In this document: positions 56,522 through 64,000 of the stretch, one piece after another
How positions within the stretch are numbered: position 1 is the stretch's first letter
Layout: each line of letters opens with the position of its first letter
DNA from: Meridianimaribacter flavus
Lineage (GTDB): Bacteria > Bacteroidota > Bacteroidia > Flavobacteriales > Flavobacteriaceae
NCBI RefSeq assembly: GCF_004366715.1
Contig: NZ_SOQZ01000001.1
Location: 930,001-994,000 of the forward strand
DNA length: 64,000 nt
Direction: 5' to 3'
Notes under the pieces: model-generated
What the model was told of the DNA's origin: nothing
Databases searched by the model: none
The model's input: the letters and a program-made list of their open reading frames with translations, nothing else
Made by a program: the position numbers and the translations under genes

Positions 56522-57811
56522 TTAAGTGTTATTTAGTCCTACTTTGTAGGTTTCAATAGCACGTTCTCTAGCGTCTTTATGTTCTACCATTGGTGGAGGG
56601 TATTCTAAAGAGTTTAGTTCTGGAATCCACGAATTGATATAAGTTAATTTAGGGTCAAATTTCTTTATTTGTGTTGTGGGATTAAATACTCTAAAGTATG
56701 GAGCAGCATCACAACCAGTTCCTGCAGCCCATTGCCAATTGCCATTATTTGAAGACAGTTCATAATCTAATAGTTTTTCAGCAAAATAAGCTTCTCCCCA
56801 TTTCCAATCAATTAATAAATGTTTACATAAAAAACCAGCAACAATCATTCTAACGCGATTGTGCATGTAGCCTGTAGCGTTTAATTCTCTCATGCCAGCA
56901 TCAACCATTGGGTAACCTGTTTGTCCTTTTTTCCACTTTTCAAATTCTTCAGTATTGTTTCTCCATTTTATGTTATCATACTTGCTTTTAAAGTTTGAGT
57001 CCACAACTTTAGGAAAGTGAAAAAGAATTTGCATGAAAAATTCACGCCATATGAGTTCGTTTAAAAAGGCTTGATGTTTTAATGTTTTTTTAATAACCTT
57101 TCTAATACTAATAGTGCCAAATCTTAAATGAGGTGATAAATGGCTCGTTTGGTCTAAAGCTGGAAAATCTCTTACTTTTTTATAATCTTCTAGAGATTCT
57201 AAATCGTAGTCTTTAACTGTAATAGAAGAACGTTTAAAACCTAACTCAGATAGCGATGGTAGTTTAAAATCAGAATCTAAAAAGTTAGTTTCAGAGTTTG
57301 AAGCGTAAGAATTTAAATGTTTAGTATTAAAATTTTCAAGCCACTTGTTTTTGTAAGGTGTGTAAACAGTGTAAGGTGTATTGTCGGCTTTTAATACTTC
57401 ATTTTTTTCAAAAATAACCTGGTCTTTTAATAAGGTAAAGTTAACATCATGTTTTGCTAGCAATTGTTTAACGTTCTTATCTCTAGTAATAGCATAAGGT
57501 TCGTAATCTTCATTAGCAAAAACGGTTTGTACATCAAACGTATTTACAATCTCTTCCCATACTTTAATTGGATCTCCAACTTTGCAATACAAACTTTTTG
57601 AGTGCGATTTTAAGCTGTTGGATAGTTGAGTAAGTAAATTATGAATAAATGTAACTCTAGAGTCTGCTTCATCCAATTCTTCAATAATATTGGTGTCAAA
57701 AATAAAAACAGGAAGTACAGGATATTCGCTTTGTTGAGCTTTCCATAAGGCATGATTGTCTTCAAAGCGTAAATCTCTTCTAAACCAAAATAGTGTAACT
57801 TTTTCTTTGAT
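56522..57811 (-). CDS. phr: Deoxyribodipyrimidine photolyase, non-standard start
   Basis: 429 residues if read from the ATC at 57811 (IKEKVTLFWFRRDLRFED), the normal photolyase N-terminus. The FAD and DNA regions are intact: WREFFMQILFHFP, GQTGYPMVDAGMRELNATGY and NNGNWQWAAGTGCDAAPYFR. No ATG, GTG or TTG lies between the upstream TGA stop and the conserved FWFRRDL; candidates are ATC (57811) or ATT (57814). The next possible start, a TTG at 57676, loses 45 conserved residues. It repairs UV dimers with light; class I CPD type is likely. Confidence 0.85.
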   Translation of the reverse strand: MKEKVTLFWFRRDLRFEDNHALWKAQQSEYPVLPVFIFDTNIIEELDEADSRVTFIHNLLTQLSNSLKSHSKSLYCKVGDPIKVWEEIVNTFDVQTVFANEDYEPYAITRDKNVKQLLAKHDVNFTLLKDQVIFEKNEVLKADNTPYTVYTPYKNKWLENFNTKHLNSYASNSETNFLDSDFKLPSLSELGFKRSSITVKDYDLESLEDYKKVRDFPALDQTSHLSPHLRFGTISIRKVIKKTLKHQAFLNELIWREFFMQILFHFPKVVDSNFKSKYDNIKWRNNTEEFEKWKKGQTGYPMVDAGMRELNATGYMHNRVRMIVAGFLCKHLLIDWKWGEAYFAEKLLDYELSSNNGNWQWAAGTGCDAAPYFRVFNPTTQIKKFDPKLTYINSWIPELNSLEYPPPMVEHKDARERAIETYKVGLNNT

Positions 57812-57964
57812 AATTAATGTGTTAAATGCAATTTTGAATCATAAAATATCGTTTCAAAACTGTTTGTTAAGTATTAAAACGAATTTCGGTTAATTATTTG
57901 ATAAAATCAAATACCATACTCAAGGTTTGTTTTATCTCATTATCTTTGCCTAAAAATTAATAAC

Positions 57965-58741
57965 ATGCAGCTTAATCTTACAAAACCTATCTGTTTTTTT
58001 GACTTAGAAACTACTGGAATAAATATTTCTAGCGATAGGATTGTTGAAATTTCTATTCTTAAAGTATATCCTGATGGTAAAGAGGAAACTTACACCAAGC
58101 GTGTCAATCCAACAATTCCAATTCCGCCAGAAGTTACTAAAGTTCATGGTATTTCAGATGCTGATGTAGCCAATGCACCAACATTTAAAGAAATTTCTAA
58201 AGAAGTACATAACCTTATTAAAGATGCCGATTTAGGAGGTTTTAACTCCAACAGGTTTGATATTCCATTACTAGCAGAAGAAATGCTTCGCGCAGATGTT
58301 GATTTTGACATGAAAGGAAGGGTTGCCGTTGATGTGCAAACTATTTTTCATAAAATGGAACAACGTACTTTAAGTGCTGCATATAAGTTTTACTGCGATA
58401 AAAATTTAGATGATGCCCATAGTGCCGAAGCTGATACTTTAGCTACATACGAAGTTTTAAAAGCTCAAGTTGCAAAATATGACGACTTAGAAAACGATAC
58501 AAAGTTTTTAGCAGAGTTTAGTTCTCGTAAAAAGTTTGCAGATTTTGCAGGTTTTATTGCATACAATAAAAAGGGAGAAGAATGCTTTTCTTTTGGAAAA
58601 CATAAAGGAAAAACTGTTGAGGCTGTTCTTAATGATGAACCAGGTTATTTTGGTTGGTTGTTAAATGCCGATTTTCCTTTGTATACCAAAAAAGTGCTTA
58701 CAGCTATTAAGTTAAGAGCGTTTAATAATAAGTTGAGCTAA
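57965..58741 (+). CDS. DnaQ-like 3'-5' exonuclease with a C-terminal DUF3820-like domain
   Basis: 258 residues. The DEDDh core has ICFFDLETTGI (Asp, Glu), NSNRFDIPLLAEE-like GGFNSNRFDIPLL, and HSAEADTLATYEV (His, Asp). Residues about 185-250 (FSFGKHKGKTVEAVL, PGYFGWLLNADFP) look like the QSregVF_b/DUF3820 domain. It may proofread or process DNA ends; it is not the polymerase epsilon subunit by itself. A TATCTTTG box lies at 57941-57948. Confidence 0.88.
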   Translation: MQLNLTKPICFFDLETTGINISSDRIVEISILKVYPDGKEETYTKRVNPTIPIPPEVTKVHGISDADVANAPTFKEISKEVHNLIKDADLGGFNSNRFDIPLLAEEMLRADVDFDMKGRVAVDVQTIFHKMEQRTLSAAYKFYCDKNLDDAHSAEADTLATYEVLKAQVAKYDDLENDTKFLAEFSSRKKFADFAGFIAYNKKGEECFSFGKHKGKTVEAVLNDEPGYFGWLLNADFPLYTKKVLTAIKLRAFNNKLS

Positions 58742-58776
58742 CTTTTAAGGAAAGATAGAAATCCCATTTTTATAAG

Positions 58777-59679
58777 ATGAAGTTTTTAATATTTCTTTTT
58801 CCATTTTTTGTTTTATCTCAAGAGCAATTAGCAAAAGGAGTGGTGGTTGATGGTGATACGAATTTACCAATTCCTTATGTTAATATAAGTGTTCTTGAGT
58901 CTGAAATAGGAACTTCAAGCGATGAAGAAGGAAATTATACACTTGCTATAGAGAATAATAACTTGCGTAAAAATGTTAAGTTGTCTTCGTTGGGTTATAA
59001 AGACACTACACTTTTAGTATCTTCATTTTTAAAGGTTTCAAAGCTAGTTTTACAGCCTTTAAACGAGCAGCTAGACGAAGTTGTAATTTCAAAAAAGTTT
59101 GAAGAAAAAACTTTAGAAATTAATAAAATTACCGAAGATGATTTGTGCCAAGGCTTTAGTTCATCTTTTAGAAACCCTTGGATATTAGCCTTATATTTTC
59201 CTTTCGAAGAACATTACGAAAATACAGAGTACTTAAAGTCTGTTAGGTTTCATTTTGGAAATTTTAAAAACAATAAAGCAAAGTTTAGACTTCGTTTGTA
59301 CACTATAGGAAATGATGGTCTTCCGCAGAAAGATTTACTAAAAGAAAATGTAATAGTTACCCTAAAAAAGAAGCAAAAAACTGTAGATATAGATGTTTCT
59401 GACTACGCTATAATTTTTCCAAGAGAAGGATTATATGTGGCTTTTGAATGGTTGTACATACCTTTTAACGAAGAGGAGGTTACATTTCATTTTGGTAAAA
59501 ACAATAAAAAAAAGGAAAAACGTATAAGGCATAATCCTATAATTTCTGGTATTTGTGCAGAAGAAGGCAAATACAAAATGGCAGCATATATTTCTGGAGA
59601 GTGGAAAGTCCATTCTTCAAATAAATTTCAAAGTGATTTAAAAACTGTTCCAGCTATAACATTAACTTTGTCAAACTAA
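58777..59679 (+). CDS. Secreted carboxypeptidase-like regulatory domain protein
   Basis: 300 residues with a signal peptide (FLIFLFPFFVLSQ). The regulatory-like domain (NLPIPYVNISVLESEIGTSS) is followed by a linker (SKKFEEKTLEINKI) and a beta-rich C-terminal domain (RLRLYTIGNDGLPQKDLL, YAIIFPREGLYVAFEWL). It shares this plan with the gene at 33174. Function is unknown. Confidence 0.78.
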   Translation: MKFLIFLFPFFVLSQEQLAKGVVVDGDTNLPIPYVNISVLESEIGTSSDEEGNYTLAIENNNLRKNVKLSSLGYKDTTLLVSSFLKVSKLVLQPLNEQLDEVVISKKFEEKTLEINKITEDDLCQGFSSSFRNPWILALYFPFEEHYENTEYLKSVRFHFGNFKNNKAKFRLRLYTIGNDGLPQKDLLKENVIVTLKKKQKTVDIDVSDYAIIFPREGLYVAFEWLYIPFNEEEVTFHFGKNNKKKEKRIRHNPIISGICAEEGKYKMAAYISGEWKVHSSNKFQSDLKTVPAITLTLSN

Positions 59680-59724
59680 TTAATAAAAATCCCTTCTCTT
59701 GTAGAGAGGGTTTGGTAAGATGTT

Positions 59725-60336
59725 ATGAAACTCATTTGCATAGGTCGAAATTATACCGACCATATAAAAGAACTAGAAAACGAAAAACCAACCGATCCTG
59801 TTGTGTTTTTAAAACCTGATACAGCAATTCTTTTAAAGAAACAGCCTTTTTTTATTCCAGATTTTTCCAACGATGTGCATCATGAAGTAGAAGTTTTGGT
59901 AAAAATTAATAAAGTTGGTAAGTATATTGATAAAAAATTTGCACATAAATATTATGACCAAATAGGTTTGGGTATAGACTTTACTGCTCGCGATTTACAA
60001 GCGCAATTAAAAGCCAAAGGATTACCTTGGGAGAAAGCCAAAGCCTTTGATGGAGCAGCAGTAGTAGGTAATTGGGTTGATAAACAGCAGTTTAAAGATG
60101 TTAATAATTTGTCCTTCACTTTAGAAAAAAATGGCGAAGTAGTACAAAAAGGTAATACAAACCTGATGCTGTGGAAAATTGATGAAATCATCGAATATGT
60201 GTCAAAATATTTTACTTTAAAGATTGGAGATATTATCTTTACGGGAACTCCATCAGGTGTTGGCAAGGTAATTGCAAACGACAAGCTTGATGGATTTTTG
60301 GAAAACAAACAAATGTTTTCAATAACTGTTAAATAA
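59725..60336 (+). CDS. Fumarylacetoacetate hydrolase (FAH) family protein
   Basis: 203 residues of the short FAH form. The metal site is in HHEVEVLVKINK (two Glu) and later GLGIDFTARDLQ (Asp); the C-terminal IIFTGTPSGVGKV is the family tag. Members hydrolyse or decarboxylate beta-diketo acids such as oxaloacetate. It ends exactly where the Hpt gene begins (no gap). Confidence 0.92.
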   Translation: MKLICIGRNYTDHIKELENEKPTDPVVFLKPDTAILLKKQPFFIPDFSNDVHHEVEVLVKINKVGKYIDKKFAHKYYDQIGLGIDFTARDLQAQLKAKGLPWEKAKAFDGAAVVGNWVDKQQFKDVNNLSFTLEKNGEVVQKGNTNLMLWKIDEIIEYVSKYFTLKIGDIIFTGTPSGVGKVIANDKLDGFLENKQMFSITVK

Positions 60337-60678
60337 ATGGAACAACATTATAAACTATTTAGAGTAAGAGAATTAGCAGGTGGTGACGAAGATTTTGTAA
60401 AGTCATTAGCCGAAGCTTTTCTCGAAGAAGTACCAGAAGATGCTGAGCGATTAAAGAACGCTGTAGCAGATAATGACTATTATACTACTTACCAGGCAGC
60501 TCATAAAATGAAACCAACAGTAGATCTTTTTGAGCTTGGTGTTTTACAAGATTTAATAACAGTACAAGATTGGGGGAAGTTTGAAAAAACTGGAGATGAT
60601 ATTTCCAAAGAACTAGAACTTGTTTTAAACGCTGTTGAAAATGCAACCGCCGAGTTAAAAACGGACTTCAACTTATAA
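60337..60678 (+). CDS. Single-domain histidine phosphotransfer (Hpt) protein
   Basis: 113 residues, all-helical. The likely phospho-acceptor is the His in YQAAHKMKPTVDLF. Family role: carries a phosphate between a hybrid histidine kinase and a response regulator. No kinase or regulator is adjacent, so its partners are encoded elsewhere. It sits flush between the FAH gene and cinA (1-base overlap). Confidence 0.82.
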   Translation: MEQHYKLFRVRELAGGDEDFVKSLAEAFLEEVPEDAERLKNAVADNDYYTTYQAAHKMKPTVDLFELGVLQDLITVQDWGKFEKTGDDISKELELVLNAVENATAELKTDFNL

Positions 60679-61916
60679 TGCAAGCAGAAATAATTACTAT
60701 TGGTGATGAGATTCTCATCGGTCAGGTTATTGATACCAATTCAGCGTTTATTGCTGAACAATTAAATAAAATAGGAGTGTCTGTCTATCAAATTACTTCG
60801 GTTCAAGATGATAGAGCGCATATTTTAAAATCTTTAGCTGAAGCTGAAGAAAATGCAGACATCATTATTATTACTGGTGGTTTAGGACCAACCAAAGACG
60901 ATATTACTAAAAAAACTATTGCTGAATATTTTGATGACAAATTGGTCGAAGACCTTTCAGTTAGAAAAAATATCGAGTTTCTTTGGGAGCATTACATTAA
61001 AAAACCACTATCTCAGGTTAATATTGACCAAGCCTTAGTGCCTACCAAATCTAAAGTGCTAATGAATAAGTATGGTAGCGCTCCAGGAATGTGGTTGGAA
61101 AAAAACGGAAAAGTATTTGTTTCGCTTCCTGGTGTGCCTTTTGAAATGAAGGCATTAATTAAAGACGAAGTGATGCCAAGACTGAGAGAGCAGTTTCAAT
61201 TTCCTTATATAAAGCACAAAACGGTTTTAACTAATGGGTTGGGAGAAAGTACTCTTGCAGAAAGAATTGAAGAATGGGAAGATAACTTACCTCAATTTTT
61301 AAAACTGGCTTATTTACCTAGTTTAGGTCGAGTACGTTTAAGGTTGTCCGCTAAACATCAAGATAAAGAGTTGGTGGAAACTACTATACAAGAAGAAATT
61401 AATAAGTTATTGCCACAAATAGAAGATATTTTTGTTGGATTTGAAGATGAAGGTTTGCTAGAAGAAATTATAGGTAAGCATTTAGTAAAATTAAATAAAA
61501 CCATTGCAACTGCTGAAAGTTGTACAGGAGGAAAAATTGCAGAATCGTTTACTGCAAATGCAGGAGCATCACAATATTTTAAAGGAAGCGTGGTAAGTTA
61601 TGCTACTGAAGCTAAAATAAATGTATTAAAGATTGATGAAGCTTTAATTAAGAAGTACTCTGTGGTTAGTGCACAAGTTGCTGAAGCTATGGCAACCTCA
61701 GTTTTACAATTGTTTAATACCGATTATGCTATTGCTACAACAGGAAATGCAGGACCATCAAAAGGAGATGCCGATGCAGAAGTTGGAACAGTATTTATTG
61801 CAATAGCTACAAAAGACAAAGTATATTCTCAAGAATTTAACTTTGGAAACCATAGAACAAAAGTCATAAAAAAGGCGGTAAACAAAGCTTTTGAAATGAT
61901 TCAAAAAGAAATTTAA
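60678..61916 (+). CDS. cinA: CinA-like nicotinamide mononucleotide deamidase / competence-damage protein
   Basis: 412 residues: an N-terminal molybdopterin-binding-like domain (AEIITIGDEILIGQVIDTNS, IIITGGLGPTKDD, SLPGVPFEMKAL) and a C-terminal CinA domain (IATAESCTGGKIAESF, ATTGNAGPSKGDAD). Family role: pyridine nucleotide repair. It shares a base with the Hpt gene. Confidence 0.95.
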   Translation: MQAEIITIGDEILIGQVIDTNSAFIAEQLNKIGVSVYQITSVQDDRAHILKSLAEAEENADIIIITGGLGPTKDDITKKTIAEYFDDKLVEDLSVRKNIEFLWEHYIKKPLSQVNIDQALVPTKSKVLMNKYGSAPGMWLEKNGKVFVSLPGVPFEMKALIKDEVMPRLREQFQFPYIKHKTVLTNGLGESTLAERIEEWEDNLPQFLKLAYLPSLGRVRLRLSAKHQDKELVETTIQEEINKLLPQIEDIFVGFEDEGLLEEIIGKHLVKLNKTIATAESCTGGKIAESFTANAGASQYFKGSVVSYATEAKINVLKIDEALIKKYSVVSAQVAEAMATSVLQLFNTDYAIATTGNAGPSKGDADAEVGTVFIAIATKDKVYSQEFNFGNHRTKVIKKAVNKAFEMIQKEI

Positions 61917-61934
61917 AAAAAGTAACGATATTAG

Positions 61935-61966
61935 TTTGTTGATATTATAAAGATTTACTAAATTTG
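61935..61966 (+). promoter_or_regulatory. Promoter of rpmB-rpmG-DUF4295
   Basis: TTTG (61935-61938), a 20-bp spacer and TAAATTTG (61959-61966), about 40 bp before rpmB. Confidence 0.78.
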
Positions 61967-62005
61967 CAGCCTGTTTTAAAATAACAACATTTAAAGTTAG
62001 AAAGA

Positions 62006-62242
62006 ATGTCAAGAGTTTGTGAACTTACTGGAAAGAAAGCGATGGTTGGAAACAATGTTTCTCACGCTATGAATAAAACTAAACGTAAATTTGATGCGAA
62101 TTTAATCAAAAAGCGTTTTTATATTCCTGAAGAAGATAAATGGGTAACTTTAAGAGTTTCTACATCTGCGTTAAAAACTATCAATAAAATTGGTATCACA
62201 GCAGCATTAAAAGAAGCTAAAGCTAAAGGATTTTTAAAATAA
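62006..62242 (+). CDS. rpmB: 50S ribosomal protein L28
   Basis: 78 residues; MSRVCELTGKKAMVGNNVSH and the basic middle (NKTKRKFDANL) are diagnostic. A late-assembly large-subunit protein. First gene of a small ribosomal cluster with L33 and DUF4295. Confidence 0.98.
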   Translation: MSRVCELTGKKAMVGNNVSHAMNKTKRKFDANLIKKRFYIPEEDKWVTLRVSTSALKTINKIGITAALKEAKAKGFLK

Positions 62243-62269
62243 AAGCATAACGCATAAAGATACGTTACA

Positions 62270-62452
62270 ATGGCAAAGAAAGGTAATAGAATACAAGTGA
62301 TATTAGAATGTACTGAGCACAAAGAGTCTGGACAACCAGGAACTTCTCGTTACATTACAACTAAGAACAAAAAGAATACGCCAGATAGAATGGAGATTAA
62401 AAAATTTAATCCTATCCTTAAGCGTATGACTATTCATAAAGAGATAAAATAA
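62270..62452 (+). CDS. rpmG: 50S ribosomal protein L33
   Basis: 60 residues; [20 protein letters not shown] and [18 protein letters not shown]. The paired zinc cysteines of some L33 are missing here (one Cys only), so this is the zinc-free form. 27 bp after rpmB. Confidence 0.97.
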   Translation: MAKKGNRIQVILECTEHKESGQPGTSRYITTKNKKNTPDRMEIKKFNPILKRMTIHKEIK

Positions 62453-62459
62453 TTGAATC

Positions 62460-62612
62460 ATGGCAAAGAAAGCAGTAGCATCGTTACAAACAGGATCTAA
62501 AAGATTAACTAAAGCCATAAAGATGGTAAAATCACCAAAAACTGGAGCTTATATGTTCATTGAGTCAGTTATGGCACCAGAATTTGTTGATGATTTTTTA
62601 AAGACAAAATAA
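62460..62612 (+). CDS. DUF4295 small basic protein
   Basis: A 50-residue gene, MAKKAVASLQTGSKRLTKAI at the start and APEFVDDFLKTK at the end. DUF4295 is a Bacteroidota-specific family regularly placed right after rpmG. Its basic N-terminus and position in a ribosomal cluster, 7 bp after L33, suggest a ribosome-associated protein (inference). Confidence 0.9.
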   Translation: MAKKAVASLQTGSKRLTKAIKMVKSPKTGAYMFIESVMAPEFVDDFLKTK

Positions 62613-62636
62613 TTAAATAATCATATTTAATTCTAT

Positions 62637-62666
62637 AACTGCTTTCATTTGAAAGCAGTTTTTTTA
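62637..62666 (+). terminator. Terminator of the rpmB cluster
   Basis: AACTGCTTTC (62637-62646) pairs perfectly with GAAAGCAGTT (62651-62660) over an ATTT loop, followed by T-run. Confidence 0.93.
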
Positions 62667-62751
62667 TGTCTATATTTGACAGCCTATTATGACAGAATAG
62701 CAGTATTTATTTTAGGCTAGATTTTTGCATAGACATTACAAATTTTAGGTC

Positions 62752-63705
62752 ATGAGTTTTTTTAAAAAAATATTTTCTTCTGAAAAAAAAGAAACCTTAA
62801 ACAAAGGTCTCGAAAAATCCAATACTAGTTTTTTTGGTAAGCTAAGTAAAGCTGTTGCCGGAAAATCTAAAGTTGATGATGAAGTTTTAGATAATCTAGA
62901 AGAGGTTTTAGTATCAAGTGATGTTGGTGTTAATACCACACTTAAGGTTATTGAACGTATTGAAGCTCGTGTAGCTAAAGATAAATACTTAGGTACTGAT
63001 GAGTTAAATAAAATTCTTCGCGAGGAAATTGCTGGTTTGCTAAGTGAAACAAACTCTGGAGAAGAAACTGATTTTGTAATACCAAGCGATAAAAAACCTT
63101 ATGTCTTAATGGTCGTAGGAGTTAATGGTGTTGGTAAAACAACAACCATTGGTAAGTTAGCCTATCAGTTTAAAAAGCAAGGATTAAAAGTAGTCCTTGG
63201 TGCTGCTGATACCTTTAGAGCTGCTGCAATTGATCAACTTCAGGTTTGGGCAGATCGTGTAGATGTGCCTATGGTAAGACAAGACATGGGAAGTGATCCT
63301 GCTTCTGTAGCTTTTGACGCATTACAGTCTGGTGTTAACCAAAATGCTGATGTTATCATTATTGATACTGCAGGACGTTTACACAATAAAGTCAATTTAA
63401 TGAATGAGCTGACTAAGGTAAAACGTGTAATGCAAAAAGTAGTTGGTGATGCACCACACGATGTGCTTTTGGTTTTAGATGGTTCTACAGGTCAAAATGC
63501 ATTTGAACAAGCTAAGCAATTTACAGCTGCAACCGAAGTAACATCATTGGCAGTAACCAAGTTAGATGGTACAGCTAAAGGTGGTGTGGTAATTGGTATT
63601 TCAGACCAATTTCAAATCCCAGTTAAATATATTGGAGTAGGAGAAGGTATTGAAGACTTACAGGTATTTAATAAATATGAGTTTGTCGATTCGTTCTTCA
63701 AGTAA
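62752..63705 (+). CDS. ftsY: Signal recognition particle receptor FtsY
   Basis: 317 residues with a short basic N-terminus in place of the long acidic A domain, then the NG domain: GVNGVGKTTTIGKLA (P-loop), DTFRAAAIDQL, DTAGRLHNK, TKLDGTAKGG and GVGEGIEDLQVF. It docks SRP-ribosome complexes at the membrane. It follows the L28-L33-DUF4295 cluster, separated by a terminator and about 90 bp. Confidence 0.97.
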   Translation: MSFFKKIFSSEKKETLNKGLEKSNTSFFGKLSKAVAGKSKVDDEVLDNLEEVLVSSDVGVNTTLKVIERIEARVAKDKYLGTDELNKILREEIAGLLSETNSGEETDFVIPSDKKPYVLMVVGVNGVGKTTTIGKLAYQFKKQGLKVVLGAADTFRAAAIDQLQVWADRVDVPMVRQDMGSDPASVAFDALQSGVNQNADVIIIDTAGRLHNKVNLMNELTKVKRVMQKVVGDAPHDVLLVLDGSTGQNAFEQAKQFTAATEVTSLAVTKLDGTAKGGVVIGISDQFQIPVKYIGVGEGIEDLQVFNKYEFVDSFFK

Positions 63706-63736
63706 AAAAATAGTCCTGTAAAACAGGAATCTCATT

Positions 63737-64000
63737 ATGAAAAGTGAATTTTTCAATTTAAGAGAAACTAAAGTTTTAAAGCCGATTACAATTATTATAC
63801 TATTGTATTCGGCTTTAATGTTTTTTGAATACGCACAACGGTTTCTAGGGATTTTCACAATACCAAATAATCCTTTAATTCCTGACTATCTGCCATATTA
63901 CATGGCTTTTCCTTCTTTTTTTGTTTTGCCTTTTTTCATCGTTATCATTTTTACTTGTGTAAGAAAGATGATCAAACGTAATTACAACTATAAAAGTGTT
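63737..64000 (+). CDS. Membrane protein, cut by the window edge
   Basis: Open from the ATG at 63737 to base 64000 (88 codons, no stop). It begins MKSEFFNLRETKVLKPITII and has two hydrophobic segments (residues about 15-33 and 57-76), then a basic stretch. No family recognised. A short stem TCCTGT/ACAGGA (63714-63728) without a T-run lies between ftsY and this gene. Confidence 0.6.
   Translation, partial: MKSEFFNLRETKVLKPITIIILLYSALMFFEYAQRFLGIFTIPNNPLIPDYLPYYMAFPSFFVLPFFIVIIFTCVRKMIKRNYNYKSV

Noticed and set aside
63658-63858. A leftward 66-codon frame at the right end
   Set aside because: It runs against the end of ftsY and the start of a rightward membrane gene that reads into the window edge.

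Overview
The window is an AT-rich stretch of a Bacteroidota chromosome, almost certainly from the family Flavobacteriaceae. The evidence is a T9SS type A sorting tail, a TonB-dependent receptor with a carboxypeptidase-like N-terminal domain, several other carboxypeptidase-regulatory-like secreted proteins, DUF4295 behind L28/L33, promoters of the TTTG-N19-TAnnTTTG type, and an almost complete lack of Shine-Dalgarno sequences. No rRNA operon, prophage, insertion sequence, CRISPR array or recognisable defence island was seen. Most of the window is core genome.

Layout. 1-4359: end of an amino-acid/sodium symporter, a helix-hairpin-helix protein, an acyl-CoA dehydrogenase and a secreted protein. 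4467-19137: the information-processing block: rpsU, xerC, hpf, four tRNAs, tuf, tRNA-Trp, secE, nusG, rplK, rplA, rplJ, rplL, rpoB, rpoC. 19338-19873: a DUF3467 gene whose 3' end is tandemly triplicated. 19876-24276: a mono-cluster ferredoxin-like protein, prfC, idi, a 6-pyruvoyl-tetrahydropterin synthase homologue, manA, a small conserved protein and a second tRNA-Thr followed by a detached tRNA 3' fragment. 24424-28273: leftward genes including a four-gene SPFH operon that contains two small genes (ribbon-helix-helix and DUF4177). 28515-36418: mostly leftward hydrolases and membrane proteins. 36557-37544: an ECF sigma factor and a membrane partner. 37541-44504: deaminase, bestrophin, serine hydrolase, transglutaminase and htpG. 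44683-46363: fabH and a 670-bp array of hairpins. 46364-64000: TonB receptor, CoA-binding protein, symporter, T9SS cargo, recR, glycosyltransferase, E2 acyltransferase, photolyase, exonuclease, FAH-family hydrolase, Hpt, cinA, rpmB-rpmG-DUF4295, ftsY and a membrane protein cut by the window edge.

The most interesting items are in the non-coding DNA and in gene starts. They are: four terminator-type hairpins about 180 bp apart with shared flanks (45694-46363); a triplicated gene end with potential stem-loops (19606-19834); three consecutive 11-bp repeats in front of the SPFH operon that itself encodes a ribbon-helix-helix protein (28290-28322); an orphan promoter-to-terminator unit (29658-29806); a textbook Shine-Dalgarno sequence on rpsU in an organism that otherwise avoids them; and a full-length photolyase reading frame with no ATG, GTG or TTG at its expected start. 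All functional calls come from reading the sequence; no database search was run.
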